Shown here in pieces: positions 1 to 9,961 of a stretch of 64,000 bases of DNA. The notes beneath the pieces were generated by a model. It was not told where the DNA came from. It did no database searches and was given only the letters and a program-made list of their open reading frames with translations. The position numbers and the translations under genes were made by a program. Position 1 is the first letter of the stretch; each line of letters begins with the position of its first letter. This stretch comes from Amphibalanus amphitrite (lineage: Eukaryota; Arthropoda; Thecostraca; Balanomorpha; Balanidae), in contig NW_024883395.1 in the NCBI RefSeq assembly GCF_019059575.1, positions 1-64,000 on the forward strand. Direction: 5' to 3'.

Positions 1-101
1 GTGACCCAGGACCTTCTTCGCTCTCTTAGCATGCCGACAGGCGACAGCACAGAATAATATCGCTAGAAGAAAAACTGCAATACCACCCAGACCAGAGCAC
101 C

Positions 102-1111
102 ATATTCCTCGTCGGACCTATTGGTTTGCTAAATACGCGCTCGCCGAGGGGAGGAAGTATCCCCCCCCCCGTTTTGCCCCTAATGGAGCTAAAGCGTCAC
201 GAAAAAACGAGCGTGTGCGCCGTTACGAAAGCAGCGACTGGTAACCGACTTTAAGGTCTCATGTCAATCAAAGACCTCTTAGGTTAGGTCCAGTGACCAA
301 AGACACTGGTTCAGTTTTTCATTAACAACTCGCCAAAAATGGTCGCAGAGCCGCGACTTTGGCATCATCGTGTTCGCCTCGCTCAGGCGTGTCGAATCGT
401 GTTGACCTCGAGGTTACGGTCAGGTCAGAGCCCCCAGGTCACGAACTTGGTCGAAAGAGGTCATGTCGCATATCATTCGATTCGGCAGGACTTCATGAGT
501 CCATTGGTGACTTTCTCGACTCGCTAGCTCAATTTGATCGGGAGTTATTAACAAAAAACTCTTATACACAAAGTGACGTCATAAAAGACGTCACGCAAGG
601 TCAACAATACAAAAGTGTAGCGTCGGAGTTCGGACTTTGTAAGGAATGCAAAACATCACGATTCTGTGTGTTTGAGATAGTATGAGATCATTCCCGACGT
701 TAAAATAGCAGTTTTCATGTTTTCCCATTGCATTATTATGGTGATGTAAAGTGGCCGAACTGACCACATGCGATCTTAAGGAAAAAATCCGAGATATACA
801 AGCTTTGAGAAACTCTGGAGGAAACTACAACCTGTATATTTCATCTCCCTGTAAAAATTCCTCTGACACCGAGTGCGTTGCGAAGTTGCGACACCTGTGG
901 ACCTTGGAAAGGTTCACTTATGATGTCATAGGTCAATGACCTGACCTGACCTGAAAATGTTTTTTGGTGTCAAAAGATGCGGTTTTGATCATATGTCGGG
1001 TATGCCAATTTTCAGCTCTCTATCGCCGGCGTGCTCGGAGCTATCGCGAAAAAAAAATCCTTAAGGTGAGCCCCCACGGTCCCCATCCCACCCTGGGCCG
1101 GCGAGGGATAT
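102..1111. mobile_element. TTAA-type non-autonomous transposon F1 (ATAT duplication)
   Basis: A degraded copy of family F, best seen by comparison with F2 at 41267-42301. The left tip (TCCTCGTCGGACCTATTGG) is the long end and leads into a G-run/C-run stretch near 155-175. The right tip ends in GGCCGGCGAGGG. Both sides carry ATAT (102-105 and 1108-1111) where most relatives carry TTAA. The inside has the usual AGGTCA half-sites, CATTGCATTATTATGG and GATATCATTCGAT-like blocks. Short ORFs inside are not conserved with F2 and I do not call them genes. Confidence 0.75.
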
Positions 1112-1697
1112 ATTGAGATAACTGTAGATATTTAGCATGCCGCAGGTAACAATGCGTGACTTACTATGTCAATATACTGGACAGGAAGGACAGCAAAAAC
1201 GTTGCATAGGATTGATTTGTCGTCGCTGGAAAAGTAAGAGAGACGGTTTTGAACGCCGTAGGGTTGACCGGCCGCTCATACTCAGGATTTTCCCTTAATT
1301 CAGTATGAACTCGCTCGCTCGCTGCGCTCGCTCGCTCGTAATAATAAAAACGGAAATTGCGGACTAATTGTTGACGGATTGTAAAGCACGTTGGTATGAC
1401 CTTCATATCATTTTTTTTTGCATTCAAAATCGTAATTTAAAGTTCGTTTTTTTTTTATTTGACCCGCTTTGTAAACGTCTCTGTGAAACTGAAGACAGCA
1501 CCAGATTTTCCAGCTTGTGCACATGGAAAACTGGCTTGTGCACATTGCTTTTCACATATGATGAACTTGCTCAAAATTATTTATATTTGACTCCTATTTT
1601 ACTGACTCGCAATTAGTATTTGCCTATATCTACAATCCAATGGCGACACTCAACTGGTCAAATAAATCGACCAATCGTACAGCGTTTAGCACTACGC
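1112..1697. other. Unassigned spacer
   Basis: I see no gene here. It holds a short CTCG-rich simple repeat (about 1311-1340) and homopolymer T runs. The ORFs over it are short and look random. Confidence 0.5.
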
Positions 1698-3473
1698 TTA
1701 ACCCGGCGGCCGCTGGGCCTCCGCGCCACCTGCCGGCCGCTGGGGGGGGGCATATAGTTGCCCCCCCCTTTACTTCTGCGACGATATCGTCGCAACGCGA
1801 AGAGATAGAAAAGCGAAACTTTGCACACATCTTCCTGAATACCTAGCCAAGGTTGTGTCCAAATTTGGTGTCGATCCCATTTGAAATGACGTCACAGTGA
1901 CGTCATAAGTGAAATTATAGATTTGCGACTCTCATATTCCTCACGATACATCAGATATATGGGACCGAATTTAACCCGCGCCGTGCTGGGGGGGGCGTTT
2001 TTACGCCCCCCCTCAGGTTTTTCGCGAATATCTCAAAAACGGCGGCGCGCAGCGCCGCCGTTTTTGGTACACGTGTTCCTACATCATTTCCGCACATGTT
2101 GTGAAAATTTCAGACCTAGGCCGTTCAAGGTCAGGTCACCAGGTCACGTCAAGTGACCTTACCTCAGAAAAAGTTCAAAGGCTCGCTATAGCTACACCGA
2201 CTGAACGATCACTTTGAAACTTTCAGCGATTGATATGAGTAACAGTATGTATAAAATGTATATCTCGGATTTTTGATATCTGTGACCTAAGGTCAGGTCA
2301 ATTTTGCGACCTCTCCATTATAAGTCAATGGGAGAAAATTGAAATGCGCCTCTTTTGGACGAATATCGTTCAAAACGCTCTCAAACATCGGTTCATAGGT
2401 AAACATGACACACTGAATAGGAAAAATGCACCTGTGACCCTTCTGTGTGCCCCTGAGGTCATCTCAGGTCATGAACGGTCGCCAGCAGTTTTTTGGCTAT
2501 AACTTTTGATAGAGACGTGCTAGAGCGGTGAAAACACGTCAGATGTGTTCAGCTCGACGATACGGATCGACTGATATGCAACATGACCCTTTTCGGTCAG
2601 GTCATGACCTTGACCTGAGGTCAAATTTTCAAAATGACCTTTCAAGGTCAACAAATAGTTCATTCGACGCGTCTCGACGAGAGGAACACGATGCTGGCAA
2701 AAGTAATGTCATGGCGCTTATGAGTCAAAAGTTATTGACGAAAAAACGTTTTTCGTAAAAACGGCTATTTTTGGAGTTTTTGCCCTCTGGAGGCTAAACC
2801 GTTGACCTAAGGTCAAATCTGAGAACATTGCTCAGAAAGGTCTGTAAAAGGGCTATCGAATGCGCTTTTCCGCGGCGCTGTAGCTCTATCGGTTCCCGAG
2901 ATAGCCGTTGGCAGTTTCCAAAATGTTGAAATAGTCAACATTTTACCTTTGGTGACCTCTGGTGACCTGACCTTTGACCTGACCCAAAAAATGACCGAAG
3001 TGTTTTCGTCCTTATTTTTGACGCTCTTTCGATTGCCGCTTACCGCGTGTCGCTACGTGGCCCAGGAGCCGAGTTAGACGGGGGGGGCGTGAAAACGCCC
3101 CCCCCCAGCACTCGGCGGAAAGTTCAGGCCACCAGCACGGCGCGGGTTAAAGGGTCGATTATTGGTCAGAAACTAGATGGAAGTGTAGTTAGATCATTTT
3201 GGATGACAGCAGGTGCTGTCTAGTTCATTTACAGTTGAGTTTCATGCTCAGCGTCATCAGAAACGGTCCATATCGGAAAACGACAAAAATTTATGACGTC
3301 ACTGTGACGTCATCTTGGGTGCTACAACCACCAAACTTTCCTCAAACATTGCCTAGGTGTTCATTTGAAGCTATGCCAAGTTTCACGTTCGTAGCTCATC
3401 AGGTTTCGGAGATATTTCACAAAACGTAAAGGGGGGGCAACTTTATGCCCCCCCCCAGCGGCTCGTGGGTTAA
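1698..3473. mobile_element. TTAA-type transposon C1, split by A1
   Basis: TTAA at 1698-1701 and 3470-3473 bound tips CCCGGCGGCCGCTGGG (left, long end; box GGCCGCTGG repeated 27 bp inward) and CCCCCAGCGGCTCGTGGG (right, short end). Both ends carry G-run/C-run hairpins (GGGGGGGGGCATATAGTTGC... and GGGGGGGCAACTTTATGC...). Removing the nested A1 leaves about 600 bp, which makes this the shortest family in the window. The remaining interior has TGACGTCA-like blocks but few AGGTCA sites. No coding capacity is seen. Confidence 0.8.
1971..3150. mobile_element. TTAA-type transposon A1, nested in C1
   Basis: 1180 bp between TTAA 1971-1974 and TTAA 3147-3150. The tips CCCGCGCCGTGCTGG and CCAGCACGGCGCGGG are perfect inverted repeats. 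The left end is short; the right end is long, with GTGCTGG repeated 27 bp inward. After the G-run hairpin (loop CGTTTTTACG) come a GTTTTTCGCGAATATCTC block, the palindromic GGCGGCGCGCAGCGCCGCC, clusters of AGGTCA/TGACCT, and the block ATTATAAGTCAATGGG. Similar copies A2 to A5 lie elsewhere in the window. Non-autonomous. Confidence 0.88.
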
Positions 3474-4609
3474 CGCTATTTCATCGCTATTCAAAACGCC
3501 TTTGGAAAATATCATTCATCTATTCAATACAATGTGCGCCAACCAGTTTTCTCAGTCATTCTCTCAGTAAATCTCGTGCTGTATTAAAAAAGATGTTTAC
3601 AGTGTGGGTCGAACTTAGAAAAAACGAACTATAGTTATTTTCCGAAAATAGCAAAGGTTGCTAACATCGGACGGTTTCTTTCCATCTTTTGTCAAAGTTA
3701 CCTAGATGCTTATTCATTTATCTATGTATTTATTTATTTTTTTTATTTTATTTACTTACTTATCTATCGATTTATTTATTATTTTTATTACTCAATGTTG
3801 AGCATAGAAAAAAATCAACGGGTTCGATTTTTCTAAGCAGCTCTTGATATTTGACGCAGTAAAAACGAAAAGAAGCAAAGCGCTTGCATCAAGCTCTGCT
3901 TTTGATGTTTGGAGTTCCCTAATTAGCGAAGGACATAAAAATCGTCTGCATAAATTTCCATTACGTTACGTAATCCATTTAATCGTAGTGAAACCTTCAA
4001 CATCTGACGTTAATCATCGACAGCGCAGCAATCACGGACGGTAAGAGTCCAGATTAAATTAGGGCATTCATGTTCAGTTCTGAGAAAATCAGATAATTGC
4101 GATGCACGTGGACCAAATACCCTGAAATGGCCTGATTAAGGTCCAAATTGATGCTTAAATGAATCAATTCAACACGACTGCGTGGATCAAAAGACTAACT
4201 CTGCAGCTATTCAGCAAACTATTTCAAGAAAATGTGCTTTGTTGATTCAGAAATCTTCTGAAAGAGGTTATTGCTGTGTGATCTTATTCATGGGTGTCAG
4301 TTTACTGAACAACGCTTAAATGCATATTTCTACATAATACAAGAGACCTAACTGTTATTTTATTTCGACAGGCTTTGGCATCTCGATCCAATACTGCTGT
4401 TATTTGCTATTAAATAAACTGATGTGAGTGTCCATTTCATGTTGAGCTCACTCCATGACCCTCGCTTATTCGTTTCTGGCATCTGGTGTCTATGCATATG
4501 AGGATCGTATGGATTCTTGCTTGCTTTCTAACAAAGCTCCCAAGGCTCACGTTTTTCTTCAAACGATGTGCGTCAACACCTCACTAAATTTCCTACGCTC
4601 GTTTTGTAT
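3474..4609. other. AT-rich spacer without recognisable genes
   Basis: About 1.1 kb of AT-rich sequence with a (TTTA)-like low-complexity tract near 3717-3790. I recognise no coding region, RNA gene or transposon end in it. Confidence 0.5.
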
Positions 4610-5617
4610 TTAACCCGCGCACCGACGGGGGTCTGCGCCAACTTAGTACCGACGGGGGGGGGCGGATGACCGCCCCCCCCTGAGATCTCGAGAACGAAGC
4701 AAGATAGCGACAAGCGGTAAACGGCATCGGATACGCACGGTCAAGATCTACAATTTTTACTAAGGTCATTTTCAGGTCAGGTCAAAGATGACGTCACAGG
4801 GGTCGAAAAAGTCAAAATGGCGGCGCTAAATATGGAGAGAGTTTTTCTCGAATAACTTTCGAATTAGTCAAGATAGGAACAAACTAAGGGCATCATCGTG
4901 ATCCTCTCGTCAATCCGCATCGAATGATATATATGTTGACCTCGAAAGGTCAAGGTCAAAGGTTGACCTCAGGTCACGTGACCTCGAGGTCATCATGTAT
5001 ATCATTCGATGCGTCTTGACGAGCTGAACACAATGAGACCATCCACGCGTCTGTATCTTGTTCCTGTACGGAGTTATTGGCCAAAAACCTTTGGTGACCT
5101 TTGATGACGTCACATGACCTCACAGCTGCCCAACAGCAAAACAGACCTCAAGGTAGTGAAGGTTGATCGTATATGAAGTCATGTATGGTATATGGGGCCA
5201 TTCCGACCCGTTTTAGTGGTAAAAACAGGGAGTTGATTTTTCCCCCATTGACTTATAATGGGGAGGTCGCGAAATTGACCTGACCTTAGGTCACCGATAT
5301 CAAAATTCCGAGATATACAAATTGTAGCTACTAATGACCTAATAACATCCTGCGACTTTCAAAGGCCTCCGACATCTACTGTAGCTCTGGCACGGTGACA
5401 AAGTTGCAAAAAAGTGACTTGAGGTTGGGTCATTCAAAGTGACCTGGTGACCTGACCTTGAAAGGTAGGAGGTTCAAACTTGCACACCATGTGTAAAATT
5501 GATAAGGGAATAGTCATACCAAATTTCGCGGCGCTACGCGCCGCGGTTTTCCCGCTATTCGCGAAAAACCTCAGGGGGGGGCGGATATCCGCCCCCCCCC
5601 GTCGGTGCGCGGGTTAA
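4610..5617. mobile_element. TTAA-type transposon D1
   Basis: 1008 bp between TTAA 4610-4613 and 5614-5617. The left end is long: CCCGCGCACCGACGGGG, with GCACCGACGG-like box repeated 27 bp inward (slightly mutated here). The right end is short. The hairpins have loop CGGATATCCG on the right and CGGATGACCG on the left. The centre (about 4908-5020) is an imperfect palindrome: GCATCGAATGATATATATG is mirrored by CATGTATATCATTCGATGC, and between the arms lie AGGTCACGTGACCT (4971-4984) and TGACCTCGAGGTCA (4979-4992). D2 and D3 are close relatives. No ORF is conserved between copies. Confidence 0.88.
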
Positions 5618-6072
5618 CACGCACGGTTAAGTGCTCTTTTCGCTGAAAATATGCGCTCTGGATGACATTAATTACGAAAATTGCGCCTAAATTATCGTTC
5701 ATTTTTGGTGTTTTCACACTTCGTTAAGTCCTCTGTTTGTGCAGGAAATCACCAAAAAACGACCCAAAGGGTGGAAGACGTCCGTCGAAATTCATCTCGC
5801 CTCCCTCAGTTTGAAATATGTAGTTATTATCAAAAAAACTATTTAGAATAGACTAACCGTATTGGTGTTTTTCCAGCCTTGAACGTATCAGGGGGCGTTG
5901 GGCCCTCACACCTTACGGGCGAGGGTTAATGTTTTTAACATGTAAAATTTAGTAAGTATCAGGGAGAATACGAAGCACTGATATTCTTCATGCACCACCA
6001 TGGAATAATAAACAGCTGTAACCGAGTAGGCTAAATATGCTCTATTCCTTCTTTCTTTTTCCTCTGTCCTTT

Positions 6073-6164
<92 letters not shown>

Positions 6165-6526
6165 TCTACCTCCCCTGCTGCTATCACATCAGACCAGACT
6201 CCATCAAGAAAGCCGGATTGTTCCCGGACGCCGAGCACGCCATTCACCACGTTTTTGTGCTGCTGTAATTTGCAATTATTGTTGTCTTGCTAATACGACT
6301 GGGCTGTGGAGATGTGATTCGCTTGCCACGTCCCGCCTTCTGCGTCCCTCGTATGCGTTGTCACCTGGATTTCTGTTTTGTGGCGATCTGTCTTTTGTTT
6401 TGTTATCTTTAAAGAGTCCATAAAAATAAGATTATTTTCGGTGCGTTTGGGGTGGATATCTATAGGATATTTCGATGAAGATAAAAAACCATGTGATGGT
6501 TGTGTCAGATTAGTTTTAACAGTAAT
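5618..6526. other. Spacer with a decayed TTAA-element end
   Basis: No gene is seen. A lone decayed tip, TTACGGGCGAGGGTTAA, ends at about 5931 and resembles the long end of the CCCTCGCC families, but its partner is missing. A (CT)n microsatellite follows. The ORFs over the (CT)n are simple-repeat artefacts. Confidence 0.5.
6082..6160. repeat. (CT)n microsatellite
   Basis: About 39 uninterrupted CT units preceded by a run of ten C. Confidence 0.97.
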
Positions 6527-7451
6527 TTAACCCGGCAGTTGCTGGGGTATTTCGCCACCGACCGTTTGCTGGGGGGGGGGGGGCGTTAAACGCCCCCAGC
6601 CGATAACTCGAGAACCAATAGGCGCAGCGAAACGCACGAGGCGGCAAACGAAAAAGCGCGACGAGACGCTTCAGATGAATACTTTAAAGTTGAATTTTGA
6701 GGTCATAGGTCGGGTCAAGGTCAGGTCAAACACCTGAAATCGGGCTTTCAGTAGCATGGACTTCAGGACTTCGCAATGGGCGCCTCTCGCCATAAACTCT
6801 GTCAAAACGGTGCACAATCCATCTTATAATGCCTACAGGAGTGTCAGCTCCATGTAGGGGTCAGTCAAGCATAGGTCAGGGTCAAGGTCAGGTCAACCGG
6901 GTAGGCACATATCCCCGAAAATCAAAACTGATATTCGCAGCCTGTGACACATGTTTTATAGGTAATTTGGGGCGTAGAACACGATGGTGACATTCATTTT
7001 ATCATATGTGTACGTGTTTGGCTCAAAAAGTTCAATTTAAGAAATTAATGTATCATGGTCGTGAAGTAGTCACGAAAAATTGCCAAGATTCAGTTCAAGA
7101 TTATGGAGAAAGCGGAACGATAATCAATAATCGAAGATAGCCATTTAATTGATCATGGTATTGGCAGTCTAATAGCGTTTACAGCATGTCTGTATGTCTA
7201 TTCTGTGATTTTATATGATTTTTTGAACATATGCCGTTTTTGGTCGAAAACTCAGAAATCATGACGTCACTAAAACCTCGATATCTCAAAAATTTTCCGA
7301 CCGATTTTTTTGAAACTTTGTCACAATAAACTTCAATCAATTCCCTACAGGTACCCAAAATTTGGCGCGCCTGCGGCGCGCCGTTTTTATGCTATGGCCC
7401 GGCGAAAAAAGTGGGGGCGTTTAACGCCCCCCCCAGCAACTCGCGGGTTAA
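6527..7451. mobile_element. TTAA-type transposon E1
   Basis: 925 bp between TTAA 6527-6530 and 7448-7451. The left end is long (CCCGGCAGTTGCTGGGG, with TTGCTGGGG repeated 27 bp inward). The right end is short (CCCAGCAACTCGCGGG). Hairpins with loop CGTTAAACG / CGTTTAACG occur at both ends. Next to the right hairpin lies the palindromic block GGCGCGCCTGCGGCGCGCC with the GTACC and AAATTT boxes. The interior has AGGTCA repeats near 6701-6900. The copy at 8956-15069 (E2) is nearly identical and supplies the boundaries independently. Confidence 0.88.
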
Positions 7452-7902
7452 GCGGCATCATTTTACCAACTAGCTTACCGACCATCACCGCATTTTAGCA
7501 GTTGTTTAAACATTACAGGCTGGATTTTAATAATGGCGCCAGGGTTTTAGAACATCATATCGCCTTTCAAGCTTATATTACTCTCAAGTTTTTTATAAAT
7601 ATTATTCAGCGCGTCTTTTGAACCACAGCGTATTTACATAACTGTTTGTAGTGTCTTTTTGCATCCAGGTAATTGCTCAGTAAGCTTCCTATTATTTTGT
7701 TTCATTTGGATTCTCCCACTAATAACTGACACTTGATTATTCGCCACTTCTGAACTCCACTCCCATCGCTCTCCACCGACATTCCGCAAACAATACCAAC
7801 GCTATCAAACTTTGAGTCAAAGAAACAATACCAAAGTAACAACACCTTCGCTGACAATAATACACATAACGTGGTATCTTTTTCAGGTAACTTGAGTATC
7901 TC
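7452..7902. other. Spacer without recognisable genes
   Basis: 450 bp of mixed sequence between E1 and the PIF-like element. I recognise nothing in it. Confidence 0.5.
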
Positions 7903-7905
7903 TAA

Positions 7906-8889
7906 AGGGGCCCTGACACTTGCACGATTTTGTGGCACGCATTGGCACGAATCGAATCGTGCCCGCGCGCAAACTAGTCGTGAACTGACGTGAAGTGTGC
8001 GTTAACTCGTCGTGACTTCGTGCCATGTCGGGACAAAAACTTTGAAATGTTCAAAGTTTTGGTCACGACAAAATTTCGCAACCGGATTGTGAACTATGCG
8101 CAAACTGTTCGTGAACTCGTCGTGAACTCGTCGGGACGGTGCGGGAAGTGCGTAAACTATGCGCAAACTATGCGAAAAGTATTCGTGAACTCGTCCTTCC
8201 AGCCCGTGCCAATGTGTGGATCTCGGCTTGCTTCGCAGCGCGAAATTTGGGATTGTTTGGTGTTTTTCCCGAGTCGATTGGACGCCTAGACGGGAAGTAA
8301 TGACCGAAAATGTATTTAACGGGTCATTTCAGATCAAAGAGGTCAAGCTAGGTCACACGGGCTCATGTTAGGTCACAGAGGTCAAATTAGGTCACACGGT
8401 GTCAGGTTAGGTCATAGAGGTCACCATGAGGTCACGATGGGTCACGCCAGGTCGCAGAGGTCAGCCAAGGTCACGATAGGTCAGTCCAGGTCAAACTGGT
8501 CACATTAGGCACGGTCAGGACATTTGTGTCACTGGAGGTCACGATGGGTCTTGCCAGGACACGGAGCTTACAGCCTTTTAGTGAATGGGAGGTCCCATTT
8601 TTATATGGCATGCCCAAGTCGGCACAAATTGCGCAAACTTGTCGTGCCAATGCGTGAAGTGCGTAAACTATGCGCAAACTATGCGGAAAGTATGCGTGAA
8701 CTCGTCGTACCAGTCCGTGCCAATGTGGACACTGATGGGCACGCATTCGTAAATTATTCGTGAAATCGTCGTGAACTGGTCGTGCACTAGTCGTGAACAG
8801 TGCGGGAGCCATCCCAGTTCGTGCACGAAAATGGCACGGCTTGCCACGACAAAATCGGGACCAAAAGTTGTGCAAGTGTCAGGGCACCT
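7906..8889. mobile_element. PIF/Harbinger-like MITE made of short tandem repeats
   Basis: Terminal inverted repeats AGGGGCCCTGACACTTGCAC (left) and GTGCAAGTGTCAGGGCACCT (right) are flanked by TAA on both sides (7903-7905 and 8890-8892). A 3-bp TWA duplication is the PIF/Harbinger mark. The interior has no transposase. It has two blocks of degenerate CGTGAACTCGT / ATGCGCAAACTATGCG repeats (about 7975-8200 and 8620-8800) and between them (8325-8515) an array of roughly 15-17 bp units built on AGGTCAC. The superfamily call rests only on TIR and TSD. Confidence 0.7.
8325..8515 (+). repeat. Tandem AGGTCA array
   Basis: More than a dozen (A/G)GGTCA half-sites in the same orientation at about 15-17 bp spacing inside the PIF-like MITE, with spacer words such as CACAG and CACGAT. 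It is not part of any TTAA family, yet uses the same hexamer. Confidence 0.8.
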
Positions 8890-9624
8890 TAAGACGCTAT
8901 TGGAGTATCATATTGCTTTGCAAGGTCTAATTGTAGTAATTCGCACTTTTATTTCATATCCCGGCAGTTGCTGGGGTATTTCGCCACCCACCGTTTGCTG
9001 GGGGGGGGGGGGCGTTAAACGCCCCCAGCCGATAACTCGAGAACCAATAGGCGCAGCGAAACGCACGAGGCGGCAAACGAAAGAACGCGACGAGACGCTT
9101 CAGATGAGTACTTTAAAGTTGAATTTTGAGGTCACAGGTCAGGTCAAGGTCAGGTCAAACACCTAAAATCGGGCTTTCAGTAGCAGGACTTCGCAATGGG
9201 CGCCTCTCGTCATAAACTCTGTCAAAACGGTGCACAATCCATCATATAAGGCCTACAATAGTGTCAGCTCCATGCAGGGGTCAGTCAAGCATAGGTCAGG
9301 GTCAAGGTCAGGTCAACCGGGCAGGCACATATCCCCGAAAATCAAAACTGATATTCGCAGCCTGTGACACATGTTTTATGGGTAATTTGGGGCGTAGAAC
9401 ACGATGGTGACATTCATTTTATCATATGTGTACGTGTTTGGCTAAAAAAGTTCAATTTAAGAAATTCATGTATCATGGTCGTGAAGTAGTCACGAGAAAT
9501 TGCCAAGATTCAGTTCAAGATTTTGGAAAATGCCGAACGATAATCAATAATCGAAGATAGCCATTGGATTCTCCATGGTATTGGCAGTCTAATGGCGTTT
9601 ACGGCATGTCTATATGTCTATTCT

Positions 9625-9929
9625 TGTTGTGTTTCGGTCGGTTCGAATGAAAGAGTTGTATCTAATGAGTTAAACGAGATTTATTCCGAGAACTCTTTCC
9701 TGAGTCGTTACGTTAATCACCAAGTAAACAAACGTAATGGCGTGCGTCGTCTCTGCCTATCCGCGCCAGTCTTGTCGTCCGGCGGGCCCAATCAGCTGGC
9801 GGCGGCACAGGCGCACTCAGCTACCGACCGGGGCGGGCGGTGGCGACACGGGCGCACTCAGGCCTCGGGCACGAGCCGGGGCGGCGGCACGGGTGCGCTC
9901 GTGCGCCAGAAACACACGACAACACACCA
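9625..9929 (-). repeat. 3' LTR of Ty3-1
   Basis: 305 bp; on the plus strand it begins TGTTGTGTTTCGG and ends ACAACACACCA. It is identical by eye to the copy at 14509-14813. It is the downstream LTR because coding is on the minus strand. Confidence 0.97.
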
Positions 9930-9939
9930 TCTCCCCCCC
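9930..9939 (-). other. Polypurine tract of Ty3-1
   Basis: On the minus strand GGGGGGGAGA sits directly against the 3' LTR, the expected position for the plus-strand primer. Confidence 0.85.
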
Positions 9940-9961
9940 AAGACGACTGCGGTCGTCTTCA

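Noticed and set aside
3844..4044. 66-aa ORF in the AT-rich spacer
   Set aside because: No motif, no convincing start context, and length expected by chance.
6037..6423. Ser/Leu-rich ORFs near 6.1 kb
   Set aside because: They rest on a (CT)n microsatellite read in both directions.
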